A stretch of DNA of 5,932 nucleotides. Source: an uncultured Eubacteriaceae bacterium (GTDB lineage Bacteria > Bacillota > Clostridia > Eubacteriales > UBA1433). The notes under the pieces are model-generated. The model was not told where the DNA came from. It made no database searches and saw only the letters and a list, made by a program, of their open reading frames with translations. The stretch spans positions 1 through 5,932 of the forward strand of contig CALGIV010000072.1 in assembly GCA_937914785.1 (NCBI GenBank), given 5' to 3'. The position numbers and the translations under genes were made by a program. Shown one piece after another: positions 4,754 through 5,932 of the stretch. The stretch's first letter is position 1. Each line of letters begins with the position of its first letter.

Positions 4754-5730
4754 AGAAAAAAGCAATTTTGGCGACACTGGGTTTTTTACTCGTCGCGTTT
4801 ATTTTATTGCCGGCAGTCATCGTGCTGTGCTGCGGAACGCAGCGGCCAAAGGATGAACCAAACAACGTAAAACAGCAGATCATCAAGGTGCTGGATACGG
4901 CGGCAGATACTGTCGTCGAAATGGATTTTGAGGAATATATTATCTGTGTCGTTGCGGCTGAAATGCCCGTGGCCTTTGAGGCGGAGGCATTAAAAGCACA
5001 GGCAGTGGCGTCCAGAACATTTACTCACCGGCGCCTTGAGAGCGGAAGCGGACATGAAAAAGGGGATATCTGTACGGACTATACCCACTGTCAGGCGTTT
5101 ATTTCAAAAGAAGAGCGTTATGAAAAGTGGCAGGAGTCCGGTGTGGATGAAGCCGAATGCGACGCGCGTATGGCAAAAATTGAAAGCGCGGTCAGTGCAA
5201 CGCAGGGTGAAGTGATGCGTTATGACGGCGAGCTTGTCAGCGCGCTGTATCATTCCAGCAGCGGCGGAAAGACGGAAAACTCGGAAGACTATTTCGTTTC
5301 GGCATTGCCGTATCTGCGCAGCGTAGAGAGCGCGTATGAAGGGGATACGTATACGGATATTGAAAAGGCCATACCGATTGCCGAATTTACAGCCAAAATC
5401 AAAGAAAAACGTCCGGAAACAGAAATTAATATAAACCAGCTGGCCGAAGAAGTGGCAATTTTATCGTATACAACGGGCGGTAAAGTCGATGAAATTCAGA
5501 TCGGCAATGTCGTTTTTGAAGGGCGGGAAGTGCGTGAATTGTTTGGCTTGCGTTCTTCCGGATTCGATGTCCGCGTCGAGACAGAAAATGTTGTATTTAC
5601 AACCAAAGGAAACGGACATGGCGTCGGCATGAGCCAATATGGCGCAAACGGCTACGCACAGCAGGGATATGAGTATCGAGATATTTTAAAGCATTATTAT
5701 ACCGGCATCATTATTGAACAATATAAATAA
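4750..5730 (+). CDS. spoIID: Stage II sporulation protein D (lytic transglycosylase)
   Basis: SpoIID is a membrane-anchored enzyme that cleaves peptidoglycan glycan strands whose stem peptides have been removed, driving engulfment of the forespore with SpoIIM and SpoIIP. The 326-residue protein has an N-terminal membrane helix (about 5-28), the catalytic segment 'AAEMPVAFEAEALKAQAVASR' with Glu71 as likely acid, and His102, Cys108 and Cys114, spaced six and six as in the zinc site known for Clostridioides difficile SpoIID. It also has the family hallmark 'GNGHGVGMSQYG' (287-298) followed by the DILKHYY end. Length is close to the usual 330-350. The ATG at 4750 is chosen because it precedes MKKK and the anchor helix; in-frame ATG 4732 and GTG 4657 lack good ribosome binding sites and add a non-conserved extension. 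It overlaps a possible leader ORF by ATGA. All key residues are present. Confidence 0.95.
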   Translation: MKKKAILATLGFLLVAFILLPAVIVLCCGTQRPKDEPNNVKQQIIKVLDTAADTVVEMDFEEYIICVVAAEMPVAFEAEALKAQAVASRTFTHRRLESGSGHEKGDICTDYTHCQAFISKEERYEKWQESGVDEAECDARMAKIESAVSATQGEVMRYDGELVSALYHSSSGGKTENSEDYFVSALPYLRSVESAYEGDTYTDIEKAIPIAEFTAKIKEKRPETEININQLAEEVAILSYTTGGKVDEIQIGNVVFEGREVRELFGLRSSGFDVRVETENVVFTTKGNGHGVGMSQYGANGYAQQGYEYRDILKHYYTGIIIEQYK

Positions 5731-5742
5731 ATTTGAATTTCA

Positions 5743-5770
5743 GAATAAAATCTCTTTTAGCGGTAAAACT
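5743..5770 (+). promoter_or_regulatory. Sigma-F/G-like promoter match upstream of the spoIIQ-like gene
   Basis: GGTAAAACT (5762-5770) fits the sigma-F -10 pattern GGnnAnAnT, with GAATA (5743-5747) 14 bases upstream resembling the -35 (G[CT][AT]TA) with one mismatch. spoIIQ is a forespore sigma-F gene in B. subtilis. The match is short and degenerate, so the gene context carries much of the weight. Transcription would begin at about 5777, just at the ribosome binding site. Confidence 0.3.
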
Positions 5771-5779
5771 CTAAAAGAG
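5752..5779 (+). promoter_or_regulatory. Hairpin overlapping the downstream ribosome binding site
   Basis: CTCTTTTAG (5752-5760) and CTAAAAGAG (5771-5779) form a perfect 9-bp stem with a ten-base loop. The right arm includes the first bases of the AGAGGTGA ribosome binding site (5776-5783) of the gene starting at 5790. No T-run follows, so it is not a terminator. It could limit translation of mRNA that reads through from spoIID. The sequestration is partial, since GGTGA is mostly free. Confidence 0.5.
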
Positions 5780-5789
5780 GTGAGATGAA

Positions 5790-5932
5790 ATGAATTTTAA
5801 GAACAAAAAAAGAGCATTGTATTCTATTACGTCGGTCGTGATGCTCGTTTTATTAATAGGTGTCGCCGGTTTTAAAATCGTGCAGGATCGCAACGAAGCG
5901 GAGAAACATATCCAGCAACAGCAGCAAAAGGT
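5790..5932 (+). CDS. Membrane-anchored protein, possibly SpoIIQ-like M23 peptidase family, N-terminal part
   Basis: Only the first 47 codons are in the window. The start is ATG at 5790, with AGAGGTGA at 5776-5783, six bases away; the ATG at 5785 stops after two codons. The protein begins MNFKNKKRALYSI, has one hydrophobic helix (about residues 11-29) after a positive N-terminus, then a charged, glutamine-rich stretch (QQQQQ, 42-46) that looks like the start of an extracellular linker or coiled coil. This topology suits SpoIIQ, the forespore membrane protein with an M23 (LytM-like) domain that binds SpoIIIAH across the septal space, and spoIIQ is the usual gene after spoIID in Bacillus and many clostridia. 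No diagnostic residue of the M23 domain is visible, so the name rests on gene order and topology. Any other single-pass envelope protein is possible. Confidence 0.5.
   Translation, partial: MNFKNKKRALYSITSVVMLVLLIGVAGFKIVQDRNEAEKHIQQQQQK

Noticed and set aside
1..5932. Mobile elements, CRISPR arrays, tRNA or rRNA genes
   Set aside because: No spaced direct repeats, terminal inverted repeats with a transposase, cloverleaf patterns or rRNA-like stretches were seen; the inverted repeats found are local hairpins.

Overview
The window looks like chromosome from a spore-forming, clostridia-like member of the Bacillota (Firmicutes). The evidence is a clear SpoIID homologue, a membrane-anchored gene directly behind it that resembles the start of a spoIIQ-type gene, a QueT-type ECF substrate-binding subunit, a MurB, and strong AGGAGG/GGTGA-type ribosome binding sites with AT-rich spacers. 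I see no rRNA, tRNA, CRISPR array, transposase or phage gene. The species cannot be named from this sequence alone.

Layout. (1) 1-251, minus: N-terminus of a permease, probably of the lactate permease (LctP) family, cut by the window edge. (2) 252-628: a gene-poor stretch rich in inverted repeats. Read on the minus strand it resembles a long structured leader with an intrinsic terminator or attenuator ahead of the permease, plus a terminator-like hairpin behind the next gene. (3) 629-1930, minus: a full-length patatin-like protein whose nucleophile serine and oxyanion-hole glycines are gone, so probably a pseudoenzyme. (4) 1931-2037: a divergent promoter region with a small dyad. (5) 2038-2514, plus: queT, with no preQ1 riboswitch visible. 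(6) 2518-2534: a hairpin terminator shared with convergent murB. (7) 2538-3443 (murB) and 3490-4620 (an orphan, apparently membrane-anchored extracellular solute-binding protein), both minus and probably co-transcribed in part. (8) 4621-4693: a divergent promoter with a palindromic -10 box. (9) 4694-5730, plus: a possible 19-codon leader ORF overlapping the start of spoIID by ATGA, then spoIID. (10) 5731-5932: a hairpin covering part of the ribosome binding site of the next gene, a sigma-F/G-like promoter match, and the first 47 codons of a single-pass membrane protein that could be SpoIIQ-like.

Function. The right half concerns the cell envelope and sporulation. MurB makes the UDP-MurNAc precursor of peptidoglycan. 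SpoIID is the lytic transglycosylase that degrades septal peptidoglycan during engulfment, and its usual neighbour SpoIIQ acts from the forespore side. The left half is a set of unrelated metabolic genes (organic acid uptake, queuosine precursor uptake, a degenerate lipase-like protein). The most interesting items are the conserved but catalytically dead patatin, the alternative base-pairing upstream of the permease, and the spoIID/spoIIQ-like junction, where the hairpin could silence read-through mRNA but not mRNA started at the internal promoter.
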